A DNA stretch of 64,000 nucleotides, from the NCBI RefSeq assembly GCF_000001735.4, contig NC_003074.8, forward strand, positions 4,898,101-4,962,100. Reading direction: 5' to 3'. Below the pieces are notes generated by a model that saw nothing but the letters and a program-made list of their open reading frames with translations, had not been told where the DNA came from and made no database searches. Shown here one piece after another: positions 26,429-34,361 of this stretch (position 1 is the stretch's first letter; each line of letters opens with the position of its first letter). The position numbers were made by a program, and so were the translations under genes. The DNA is from Arabidopsis thaliana. Lineage: Eukaryota; Streptophyta; Magnoliopsida; Brassicales; Brassicaceae.

Positions 26429-26749
26429 TTCTAGAATCCCATGTGCTCTTGTCAGATAAACAGAGGAAAATAAACCAGATCATAGTATAAAACTCAAATC
26501 TTTTTATTAATTGAATTCAGAACTTTGTGCTCACATATGTCTTGACAAACCAAAATATTTCCAAGAAAAAGAGTGAAACGCATGGACCAATATATGTCTT
26601 CCTATTTTCGTCGCTTTTCACACGAAGTCCAAATTTGCTTCTTGCGCCTTGGTGGCACGACTGTGAGGGTCCAAGTAAAGCAAAAATTAATTAGTCATTA
26701 CAAAATAATTGCCCAAAATATCAAAATATAAAGTATTTAAGACATCAGG

Positions 26750-26764
26750 GGTGATGTCATCACC
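26750..26764. promoter_or_regulatory. conserved palindrome in the CYP72A13 promoter
   Basis: The 15-bp sequence GGTGATGTCATCACC (arms GGTGAT/ATCACC, spacer GTC) lies 96 bp before the CYP72A13 ATG, inside a longer block ending CATCCATATCTTCTCC. The same block lies before CYP72A14 and CYP72A15, and in part before CYP72A11. It resembles a bZIP-type site. Conservation may be recent descent rather than selection. Confidence 0.45.
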
Positions 26765-26859
26765 ACATCCATATCTTCTCCGAAATTCTAAACATTTATA
26801 CATCCTGAGAATGGTCACAAATTCTCTACCTCTCTCTCTCTCTCTCTCTGGTAGAGAAA

Positions 26860-28811
26860 ATGGAGATATCAGTTGCATCGGTAACAGTTTCTGTAGCTGT
26901 AGTTGTTGTGTCATGGTGGGTATGGAGAACTTTACAGCGGGTTTGGCTTAAACCAAAGATGCTTGAGAGTTACCTGAGAAGACAAGGTCTTGCCGGAACT
27001 CCTTACACGCCTCTTGTCGGTGATTTGAAGAGAAATTTTAGCATGCTGGCTGAGGCAAGATCCAAACCCATCAACCTAACAGATGATATCACACCACGTA
27101 TCGTGCCTTATCCGTTGCAAATGCTCAAGACTCATGGTATGCTTCCCGGTTGGCATCTTGATTCCTCTTTGTTTAGAACTATTTTGTAGAGTATCTAGAA
27201 AAAGTTTCAACTTTCGTATCTCTATGTGGTTGAAACAGGGAGGACTTTCTTTACATGGTTTGGACCCATACCAACAATCACCATAATGGATCCTGAGCAA
27301 ATCAAAGAAGTGTTCAACAAAGTTTATGATTTCCAGAAGGCACATACGTTTCCTCTGGGCAGATTAATAGCGGCTGGACTCGTTAGTTATGATGGTGATA
27401 AATGGACAAAACACCGAAGAATCATCAACCCGGCTTTCCACCTTGAGAAGATCAAAGTTTATAAGCTTTCTTTTCCGTAGTCCCAGTTTAGCTTTATGTA
27501 TGTATGTCCATTTGGTTCTGAACCAATTTGTGTCCTCTGCTTTTATGTACAGAATATGGTACCTGCGTTCCACCAGAGCTGCAGCGAGATTGTTGGCGAA
27601 TGGGACAAGTTAGTGACGGATAAACAGTCATCCTGTGAGGTGGATATTTGGCCTTGGCTTGTGAGTATGACTGCAGATGTGATCTCCCGTACTGCATTTG
27701 GCAGCAGCTACAAAGAAGGGCAGAGGATATTTGAGCTCCAAGCGGAATTAGCACAGCTCATCATTCAAGCTTTTCGGAAAGCTATTATCCCTGGATATCG
27801 GTAATAAAATCCCAAACTTGTCTGCTTTTAGAACAAGGCCTTTTAGAGCTTCAGTAGTGCTGCATTCTACTAGAGACTTTGAACCATGTTTTGTAATAAA
27901 AACCCTAACTTGTCTCTCTGTCGTCTGTTCGTGTAGTTATTTCCCTACAAAGGGTAATAGAAGGATGAAAGCAGCAGCTAGAGAAATCAAATTTATACTG
28001 AGAGGGATCGTTAACAAAAGGCTTAGGGCAAGAGAAGCTGGGGAAGCACCAAGTGACGATTTGCTGGGTATACTTCTTGAATCGAATTTGGGACAAACAA
28101 AAGGAAATGGAATGAGTACCGAGGAACTGATGGAGGAGTGCAAGTTGTTCTATTTCGCTGGGCAAGAGACTACTACAGTACTTCTGGTTTGGACAATGGT
28201 GTTGTTAAGCCAACACCAAGATTGGCAGGCTCGTGCAAGAGAAGAAGTGAAGCAAGTTTTTGGCGATAAAGAACCTGATGCAGAAGGCTTGAACCAGCTC
28301 AAAGTTGTAAGTAAACCGAACCAAAAACCTTCAAGTGACGTGAGTTCTTTTGTTGCATTGAAGCTGAAAATTTGATCCCTCACAGATGACGATGATATTA
28401 TATGAAGTCCTTAGGCTATATCCTCCAGTAGTCCAGCTGACCCGAGCCATTCACAAAGAGATGCAGCTAGGTGACCTGACACTACCAGGCGGCGTTCAGA
28501 TAAGTCTACCAATTCTGCTAATCCAACGCGACAGGGAGCTGTGGGGAAACGATGCAGGGGAGTTCAAGCCAGATAGATTCAAAGACGGTCTCTCAAAGGC
28601 AACAAAGAACCAAGTCTCCTTCTTTCCTTTTGCGTGGGGACCGAGGATCTGCATTGGCCAAAATTTTGCACTGCTTGAGGCAAAGATGGCAATGACACTG
28701 ATTCTACGGAAATTCTCCTTTGAGCTTTCTCCTTCTTATGTTCACGCGCCTTACACAGTCCTCACTACTCACCCACAGTTCGGTGCTCCTCTTATCTTGC
28801 ACAAGCTCTAA
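26860..28811 (+). CDS. CYP72A13: cytochrome P450, CYP72A subfamily
   Basis: Five exons (26860-27136, 27239-27456, 27553-27800, 27937-28306, 28386-28811) encode 512 residues. It is the second copy of the CYP72A10/A11 duplication and is most like CYP72A11, but keeps the usual AGQETTT and [12 protein letters not shown] motifs that A11 has changed. It also has [12 protein letters not shown] and FKPDRFKDG. The exon 2 donor reads AAA|GTTTAT instead of the AAG|GTTTAA of its neighbours, a weaker site that could lower splicing. Its 3' flank is interrupted 500 bp downstream by a Mutator-like transposon. Substrate is not evident from sequence. Confidence 0.94.
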
Positions 28812-28929
28812 TCGTATAAACTCCTTGTTCACAAATATACTTTCCAATTTCCATACACAGATGAAACAACTCCATATTATCATACAAAACTCAAATCTTG
28901 ATACGGTTTTGAAGTCACAGAACTCACGG

Positions 28930-29308
28930 AACAAATCTCAGTTGTGAAACAAAAACCCAAGACTATAGACAAGAGATCACAAACCCTTTTTTTGAGAATT
29001 GACTCAGTATTTGTTCTTCATCAACGACTATTCTCTTCCGGTTACTGATTAGAAGCGGCAACGCTTGTATCCAGAGAAGCCGTAGCCAAAACACTTCATA
29101 CCAATCAAACATGTTGGATTACGTCGTGATTTCGCCTCAACAATGCTCAACCAAATCTTACAGTCTCTTTGAAACAGAGTAACCCATAGAATAATCGAAC
29201 GACAGATGAGATTCTCCAAATCGATCGCTTCTGAATTCGCTAAAAACCCCAATTTCTTCATCAACGGTGATATTCGCGGAGGAGAGGTTCTATATGACGG
29301 CGCAATGT
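28930..29308. repeat. 3' flank of CYP72A13, paralogous to the CYP72A15 3' flank
   Basis: This non-coding stretch matches the region downstream of CYP72A15 (about 41380-41730). Shared landmarks in the same order include ACAAATCTCNGTTGTGAAAC, CAGTATTTGTTCTTCAT, ACAGAG, CATCGCTTC/GATCGCTTC and GGTTCT before the GACNGCG segment. The match stops at the transposon target site and resumes after 34361 (GACTGAACGAC). The duplicated P450 unit therefore included several hundred bp of 3' DNA. I see no convincing gene in either copy. Confidence 0.7.
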
Positions 29309-29359
29309 TATAATTTGAGAAAATGTCTGAAAACTCCCTTTTTGTCAAGAGCTAACCTC
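29308..29359. repeat. left 9-bp target-site duplication and terminal inverted repeat of the MULE
   Basis: TTATAATTT at 29308-29316 is followed by a 43-bp terminal inverted repeat beginning GAGAAAATGTCTGAAAACTC (29317-29359). It pairs without gaps with the right end, about 33 of 43 positions matching by eye, including AACTCC, TTTTTG and CTAACCTC. Confidence 0.88.
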
Positions 29360-29731
29360 ATATCTCCCCAACGAAAACAGAAAGGAATTTTGATTTATTT
29401 TTAATTCGTTTTGTATGGATTTTACTTGTATACCCCAACTGAAATCGAATATTTACAATAAAAATTTGGATCTATTCGATCCAGACCCGATCCATTATCC
29501 CAAAGAGAATATATTTTATTGGATCTCTCTTCTATTCTTCGGTTTCTTTTTCTTTTGAAAACGAAACTGAAACTTCTCCTTCTCAATTTCAAAAGCTTTT
29601 CGATTTATGTTCCTCAAACCTCAAACCGCTCTCGATTTCAATCCTCTCCCTTCTCTACTCAAATTCTCAACAAGAATCCTAATCTCTTCTTTCTCAGAAT
29701 CTTTTCTTCTCCTTCTTTAACCCTAACCCTA

Positions 29732-30768
29732 ATGCCGCTGAAAACAATGCTGAGAGGAGTAGGAACGAAGGAGAATTCAACGACGGAGGAGCCTCCGCCG
29801 GGAACGAAGCCAATCGATGCTGTCACAAAGGCAACGACGGAGCCTCCGATGACGACGGAGGAGCCATCAGCGTCGAAGCAAAATCCGGTCGTAATTGAGG
29901 GAAGAGGAGTTGAAGAAGAACAAATCCCGACCATAATCACGACCGTAGTGGAAGAAGGAGAGAAGTCTGACAACAATGAGGAAGAAAATTCTGAGAAGGA
30001 TGAGAAAGAAGAGAGTGAAGAAGAAGAGAGTGAAGAAGAAGAGAAAGAAGAAGAAGAGAAAGAGGAAGAGGAGAAAGAAGAAGAGGGGAATGTTGCCGGA
30101 GGAGGATCCTCCGATGATAGTAGTAGAACCTTGGGCAAAGAGTCCTCCTCCGATGAGAATATGGATGATGAGACTGCAGTGGGAAAGCAAGTGGATATTC
30201 CGGCGGCTATGGTAAGGATTTCTCAAGTATTTGAATGGTGTGAAACTGGTAGAACAGGATAATACTATGATTTCTGTAGAAAACTGTCATTACTAGGATA
30301 TAACTATGTGTATGAATTCTGGGTAACATTGGTAGTACTAAGATAGAACTATGTGTATGATTTCTGGGTAATACTGTCATTACTAGGATATAACTATGCG
30401 TTTCTGGGTAATATTGTCATTACTAGAAAATAACTACGTGTATGATTTCTGGGTAATACTGTCATTACTAGGATATAACTATGTGTCTGATTCTAGGTAA
30501 CGTCGGTAGTAATATGAATGAATGTTTGTTGCAGAAGATCAACGAGATGGGCCAAGAGAATGATGGGGATCCGAAAGAGAAGGATGGTGATCTAGAGAAA
30601 GATGGTGATCAAGAGAAGGACCCGAAAGAGAAGGACCCAAAAGAGAAGGATCCGAAAGAGAAGGACCCAAAGAGAAGGACCCGAATGGTCCTTCAAAACC
30701 CGTGGAAGCAAACTTCACAAGAAGGACCACTCAGAGAACCAAGAGTTGAATTTGGTTGTACTTGTTAG
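29732..30768 (+). CDS. acidic low-complexity protein encoded inside the MULE
   Basis: Two exons (29732-30211, 30535-30768) encode about 237 residues. The ATG at 29732 (MPLKTMLRGVG) follows a short telomere-like CCCTAACCCTAATG; the frame is open further upstream but without an ATG. The protein is Thr/Pro/Glu-rich, then has long Glu/Lys runs, then in exon 2 a repeat of KEKDP. No domain is recognised. The intron contains a 45-bp tandem repeat with YAGTATTAY motifs. After the KEKDP repeats the frame reads KRRTRMVLQNPWKQ; a single-base slip in an A run would instead give KEKDPNGPSKP, so the C-terminus may be frameshifted. As cargo of a transposon it may be an accessory (VANB/VANC-like) gene or a degraded captured gene. 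Annotations list a hypothetical gene here (At3g14670 by order). Confidence 0.6.
30259..30505. repeat. tandem repeat block A, about 45-bp unit, 5-6 copies, in the intron
   Basis: Units of about 45 bp begin ATGATTTCTGGGTAATACTG and continue with TCATTACTAGGATATAACTA, with starts near 30267, 30312, 30357 and 30442 and truncated copies between. Exact RTAATACTR (the reverse of YAGTATTAY) occurs at 30259, 30368 and 30453. The block almost fills the intron of the acidic gene. Confidence 0.85.
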
Positions 30769-30910
30769 GATTTGAATTTGGAATGTTTGGTTTTAGGATT
30801 TGAATGTGGTTTGTTTTGTTTGGATTTGACTCCGGATTTGTTATGTTAGGATTTGAATTTGATAAGTTTTTTTTGAATATCAATTTGGATATGAATTGGA
30901 ATTTGATATG

Positions 30911-31175
30911 TTAGGATTTAACGATAATACTGAGAATACAAGAGAATACTAGGATTTAACGATAATACTGAGAATCCAAGAGAATACTAAGATTTAACGA
31001 TAATACTGAGAATACAAGGGAAAACTAAGACTTAACGATAATATTGAGAATACAAGAGAATACTAAGATTTAACGATAATACAGAGAATACAAGGGAAAA
31101 CTATGATTTAACGATAAAACTGGGAATACAAAGGAATACTTAATGACGATAATACTGGAAATACAAGGGAATACT
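30911..31175. repeat. tandem repeat block B, 38-bp unit, about 6-7 copies
   Basis: The unit begins GATTTAACGATAATACTGAG and continues AATACAAGAGAATACTA. Exact RTAATACTR copies at 30924, 30962 and 31000 are spaced exactly 38 bp, with another at 31149 and one-base variants between. It lies between the convergent 3' ends of the acidic and GRF genes. Confidence 0.88.
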
Positions 31176-31239
31176 CAATAAAAGTCTTACAAACCAAAGA
31201 CAGAAATTAAGTTCACACAAACCCAATAATTCCTCACTT

Positions 31240-31690
31240 TCCACAACAAACTCTCCACAAAGTCCCCATCTTTTTTTGGATCTCATCCAACTCCGAACGC
31301 ATTTCTTGGTTAGAGTACTCCAAGCTTTGAATCTTTTGGTGATGGTTATCAACTTGCTCTATCCCATAGCTTTATCCCAAAGTTTCCGAATGTATAACCC
31401 ATCATTCTACAAAACATGAATTCTTAATAGAAATCAATTATTCTAAAACAAGATTGATGATATTTATATCTTCAATTTACCTTATACACGATGCATTTAT
31501 AGTATCTTTTTCCTTTGTCACCATCGTTCTCAGAGATTTTGTCAAGGATTTGTCCACCACAAGGACAAATTGCCGGAATTCCTTCCATCATTGCAACTTC
31601 TTCAAGTTGCTGTATTATCCTCTTAGCGCTCTTCATCTCATCATACCATGGATCACTCTCACACAATCGATCCATAAATGATTGGAGAGA
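31240..31690 (-). pseudogene. GRF-type zinc-finger protein gene of the MULE, probably broken
   Basis: On the minus strand, the segment from about 31675 down to 31480 encodes MEGIPAICPCGGQ, a stretch with SENDGDKGKR, then YYKCIVYK. This matches the GRF zinc finger (CxCG, then a Ser, an Arg/aromatic pair and Cys) common in small Arabidopsis transposon proteins. A following segment (31360-31240) encodes a coiled coil, GIEQVDNHHQKIQSLEYSNQ, then MRSELDEIQKKMGTLW and a stop, as in the family. The two are separated by an intron-like stretch, and the start of the coiled-coil exon seems shifted by one base (RKLWDKAMG and GIEQVD lie in different frames). Upstream, the frame runs through a Ser/Leu translation of GA microsatellites that is unlikely to be protein. 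Function is not known. Confidence 0.5.
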
Positions 31691-31739
31691 AGAATTTTTG
31701 AGTGAGAGAGAATGAAGAGAATGAAGAGAAATTGAGATC

Positions 31740-31741
<2 letters not shown>

Positions 31742-31774
<33 letters not shown>

Positions 31775-31777
31775 TTT

Positions 31778-31841
<64 letters not shown>
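31742..31841. repeat. (GA)n microsatellites
   Basis: Two GA tracts, 31742-31770 and 31780-31841, are separated by the 9-bp GTGAATTTC, within the 5' region of the minus-strand GRF gene. GA/CT tracts are common in plant 5' UTRs and core promoters. Confidence 0.9.
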
Positions 31842-31844
<3 letters not shown>

Positions 31845-31998
31845 ATTTCGATAGAGATAAATGATTTCGAGAGAGAGAGAAGATATTTTGTGGGAAATTG
31901 GTTTTGGGGGGAATTTGGTTTTGGGGGAAAATTTGTTTTGTTTTGGGAGGAAATTGAAATTGGAGGGAAAGTTAATTTTTGGGGGGAAAGGTGTTTTC

Positions 31999-32004
31999 CA
32001 CGTG
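31999..32004. promoter_or_regulatory. G-box (CACGTG) inside the MULE
   Basis: CCACGTGG lies about 320 bp upstream of the GRF gene's ATG on the minus strand, next to a G-rich/T-rich stretch. It may be part of that gene's promoter; only the motif supports this. Confidence 0.3.
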
Positions 32005-32444
32005 GGCGCAGATATTTAGACATGTGCGCCGTTTTTTTAAAGTTAGTTGTACTCTAGTTTTTGGTTGTACAAAATGCCCACATAGTTGTATTTTTTGTGT
32101 TTTCCAGTTTAGGCAGTATTACATATCTTTTAAGATGATTTATCTAGTTGTTCAGATTAAGGAAGTCTATCATTATAGAATTCTAAAGGTTTAATGTAAT
32201 TATATGTAGACAATATATGAAATTGTAAAATTTCAATCTTAAGTTGGAGTTTATATCAAACGTGAGCTTAAAAGTATAAGGAATATGTAGGATAGTGTCT
32301 ATTAAAATGTGTTTTGACCAAATATTTTTTTTCCTAATTTAATTTGTTTTAATTCATTTTTAAGAGTTCTTCATCTTTGCATAATCTATTTAATATTTGA
32401 TGTTTGAAACAAACATAAATTCGAATTTTAATATCCTTCAATAG

Positions 32445-32615
32445 TATTCCCTTGTATTTCCAGTATTATCTTGTAATCATAGTATTCCCTTGTTTTCCCA
32501 GTATTATCGTCTAATCATAGTATTCCCGTGTATTCTCAGTATTATTGTTAAATCATTGTATTCTCCTGTATTCTCAGTATAACCCTTATGCCAATAAATT
32601 AAAACATAGTATTAC
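32445..32615. repeat. tandem repeat block B', inverted relative to block B
   Basis: Thirty-eight-bp units such as AGTATTCCCTTGTATTTCCA followed by GTATTATCTTGTAATCAT are the reverse complement of block B. Exact YAGTATTAY occurs at 32461, 32499 and 32537 (again exactly 38 bp apart) and at 32607. It lies just past the 3' end of the transposase remnant. Confidence 0.88.
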
Positions 32616-32632
32616 TGAAGGAAAGTCTAGTG

Positions 32633-33464
32633 TTACATAGCTGCACAACACGAATAAGGTTTACAAATCATAAAATCAAATATTATGGGTGCCAAATAAC
32701 AACCATTGCAGCGACTGCCTCGGCCTCCTTTTGTCTGAGTCTTTTGACGTTTTGGATGTCTTTCTCCGGTGGAAAGAAACCTAAGCACTTCTGTTCTACC
32801 CTTCTTCTTTTTCCGAGGCAGAGGTAATACCTTCAACGCTTTGATGTCATCCGGGATATCCCACTGTGATCTATTCGGGACAAAATAAATAGTCCTATAA
32901 TACGCTAATGCCCACAACTCCGCCCAATAATTCTTTGAAACCAATTCATGTAATTCCATATCTCGAGTTCTTGTTGTATCGTGATCCAATCTCAGGATCT
33001 TGAGTATCATCAACCTCCACTATTGCCTCATTTTGTTCTGTTTCTTGTCCCTCCAATTCGCCCATCACGATGGCAGCATTATCTCTCATTTCATCATCAT
33101 TTGAACCCAAATCAGCATAGTTCTTACCAATAGAACTTTTATTGACGACCTCCACTCTCGACAGTTACTTGGGCAATTCCGGTGGAGTGATGACGTCAAC
33201 AGTCAAAGGATATCTACTAACCATTTCACCTGAAGATATATAGACACCGACATCCTCATCATCACTAATGTGTATCTCTTGAGTTGGTCCCAACATCACT
33301 GCATTGCACTTCATTTGCAATTTAACCATACTTTTATCTAATCCAAGCTTCGTGCAAATCCTACTTTCTAACATGGAGAGAGTTATTTTCCCTCCTGGTG
33401 TATTCATCAACAAGTTGTACGCTCGATCTTTCCATATAAAATATATAATCACCTTCTCCACCAT
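32633..33464 (-). pseudogene. MURA-like transposase remnant, N- and C-terminal parts only
   Basis: The minus-strand segment 33165-33464 encodes MVEKVIIYFIWKDRAYNLLM and continues to SDDEDVGVYISSGEMVSRYP, the N-terminal domain of Arabidopsis MULE transposases. An acidic linker follows at 32946-33155 (DEMRDNAAIVMGELEGQETE). Then 32633-33013 encodes a C-terminal part with AYYRTIYFVPNRSQWDIPDD and a basic region, as after the SWIM finger, with only a degenerate zinc knuckle (SRCNGCYLAP). The roughly 400-500 residues of DDE catalytic core and SWIM finger expected between them are absent, and the pieces lie in different frames. This is therefore a deletion derivative, not an active transposase. I infer it was once the VANA/MURA gene of the element. 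Confidence 0.72.
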
Positions 33465-33499
33465 TGTATCCTACAAAATCAATACAAAAACCTCTATCA

Positions 33500-33715
33500 G
33501 ATATACTAGTTATACTACAATTCTGGGTAACACAAGTATAACTAGTTATACTACACATATCTGTATAATACAGTTATAACTAATAATAGTACATGTAAAT
33601 GGGTAATACTACTGTACCTAAGAAATACTACATGTAAATGGTTAATACTAGTGCAACTAAGTCATACTACATACATCTGGATAAAACTAGAGCTACGGGT
33701 AATACTACATATATA
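33500..33715. repeat. degenerate repeat block A' upstream of the transposase remnant
   Basis: Diverged units with ACTAGTTATACTAC, GTATAACTAGTTATACTACA and CATGTAAATGGGTAATACTA share the vocabulary of block A. Exact RTAATACTR occurs at 33603 and 33699. It lies directly 5' of the transposase remnant's start codon on the minus strand. Confidence 0.7.
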
Positions 33716-34309
33716 TTTTTCAATTGAATCATGTGCAATTCTACTCAGTTCTACCAGTTGTATTTCCCGACAATAACTCAAATCGCATGGTTTCGGGTTC
33801 AAAACTACAATTCACTCTGATTCAGTTGTTGTAATCCATTTCTTACCCATTTTACAGATCTATTCAACCCAGGCAGTATGCATAAACTTCCAATGTGCAT
33901 ACCCAAACACAATTTGCTTAATCTCAAATCTAATTGACAACAATCTCCTAGTTTTCTAGGTTCAAAACTTCAATATTAAGCTCTATGCAGCTCGAGTAAG
34001 ATACCTTTTCTTTCTATCTCGACGCAACTCGTCGGAGGGAGAGGATACGACAACAATGGCGACTGAAATCAAATTTCGATGATGAGAGCGATGAGAGCTC
34101 GAGCGAGAAGAAGCTGAGAGGAGAGAGAGAGGAGAGGCAAGAGAGAGTCGAGAGAGAGTCGAGAGATTTTTTTTTTCCTGTTTTATTTTTTTTTTCTTTT
34201 CAAAAACTAAATAATTTAAAAATGAATAAAATAAAGAAGGAGAGGGTAAATTCGTCAACTCACAATTCATTAATAGAGTGGGGGATATGAAGACAAAAAT
34301 AGGATACAA

Positions 34310-34361
34310 GAGGTTAGTGTTTGGCAAAAAAGGAGTTATAAGATTATTTCTCTTATAATTT
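34310..34361. repeat. right terminal inverted repeat and 9-bp target-site duplication of the MULE
   Basis: The 43-bp right end (34310-34352), read inward on the minus strand, begins GAGAAATAATCTTATAACTC. TTATAATTT follows at 34353-34361, identical to the left flank. The sequence after it (GACTGAACGACGCCGTTCG) aligns with the CYP72A15 flank at about 41728. Confidence 0.88.

Larger units (their letters stand above)
23373..28870 (+). repeat. 2.7-kb tandem segmental duplication within the CYP72A array
   Basis: Unit 1 runs from within CYP72A10 exon 5 (about 23373) through its 3' flank and all of CYP72A11 to about 26127. Unit 2 begins near 26128 with the matching part of exon 5 (the pseudogene fragment), continues through the matching 3' flank and then CYP72A13, to about 28870. 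The flanks 23688-24105 and 26429-26859 align along their whole length by eye, sharing for example GAGTGAAACGCATGGACCAA and CTGTGAGGGTCCAAGTAAAG. The order is what an unequal crossover between CYP72A10 exon 5 and the CYP72A11 3' flank would produce. Confidence 0.85.
29317..34352. mobile_element. Mutator-like DNA transposon (MULE), probable VANDAL-related deletion derivative, 5,036 bp
   Basis: The element is bounded by a perfect 9-bp direct repeat TTATAATTT (29308-29316 and 34353-34361), the duplication size typical of Mutator elements, and by 43-bp imperfect inverted repeats (left starts GAGAAAATG, right, read inward, GAGAAATAA). Inside are a plus-strand acidic gene (29732-30768), a minus-strand GRF zinc-finger gene (about 31240-31690) and the two ends of a minus-strand MURA-like transposase (32633-33464). 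Four tandem-repeat blocks contain at least 13 exact YAGTATTAY motifs. With the transposase core missing it cannot move itself. It sits in the CYP72A13 3' flank, and the undisturbed CYP72A15 flank shows roughly what the empty site looked like. VANDAL membership is inferred from the motif and repeat arrays. Age cannot be set, but 77% similar ends and decayed genes argue against a very recent insertion. Confidence 0.88.

Noticed and set aside
29049-29348. A 99-residue minus-strand frame downstream of CYP72A13
   Set aside because: The paralogous flank downstream of CYP72A15 does not keep the frame, and it runs into the transposon end, so it is unlikely to be a gene.
29659-30226. Ser/Phe-rich minus-strand frames opposite the acidic gene
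   Set aside because: They mirror the Glu/Lys codons of the plus-strand gene; low-complexity antisense shadows.
31472-32023. A 183-residue minus-strand frame rich in Ser-Leu repeats
   Set aside because: The Ser-Leu part is only the translation of GA microsatellites. Only the last 40 or so residues (GRF finger) look like protein.
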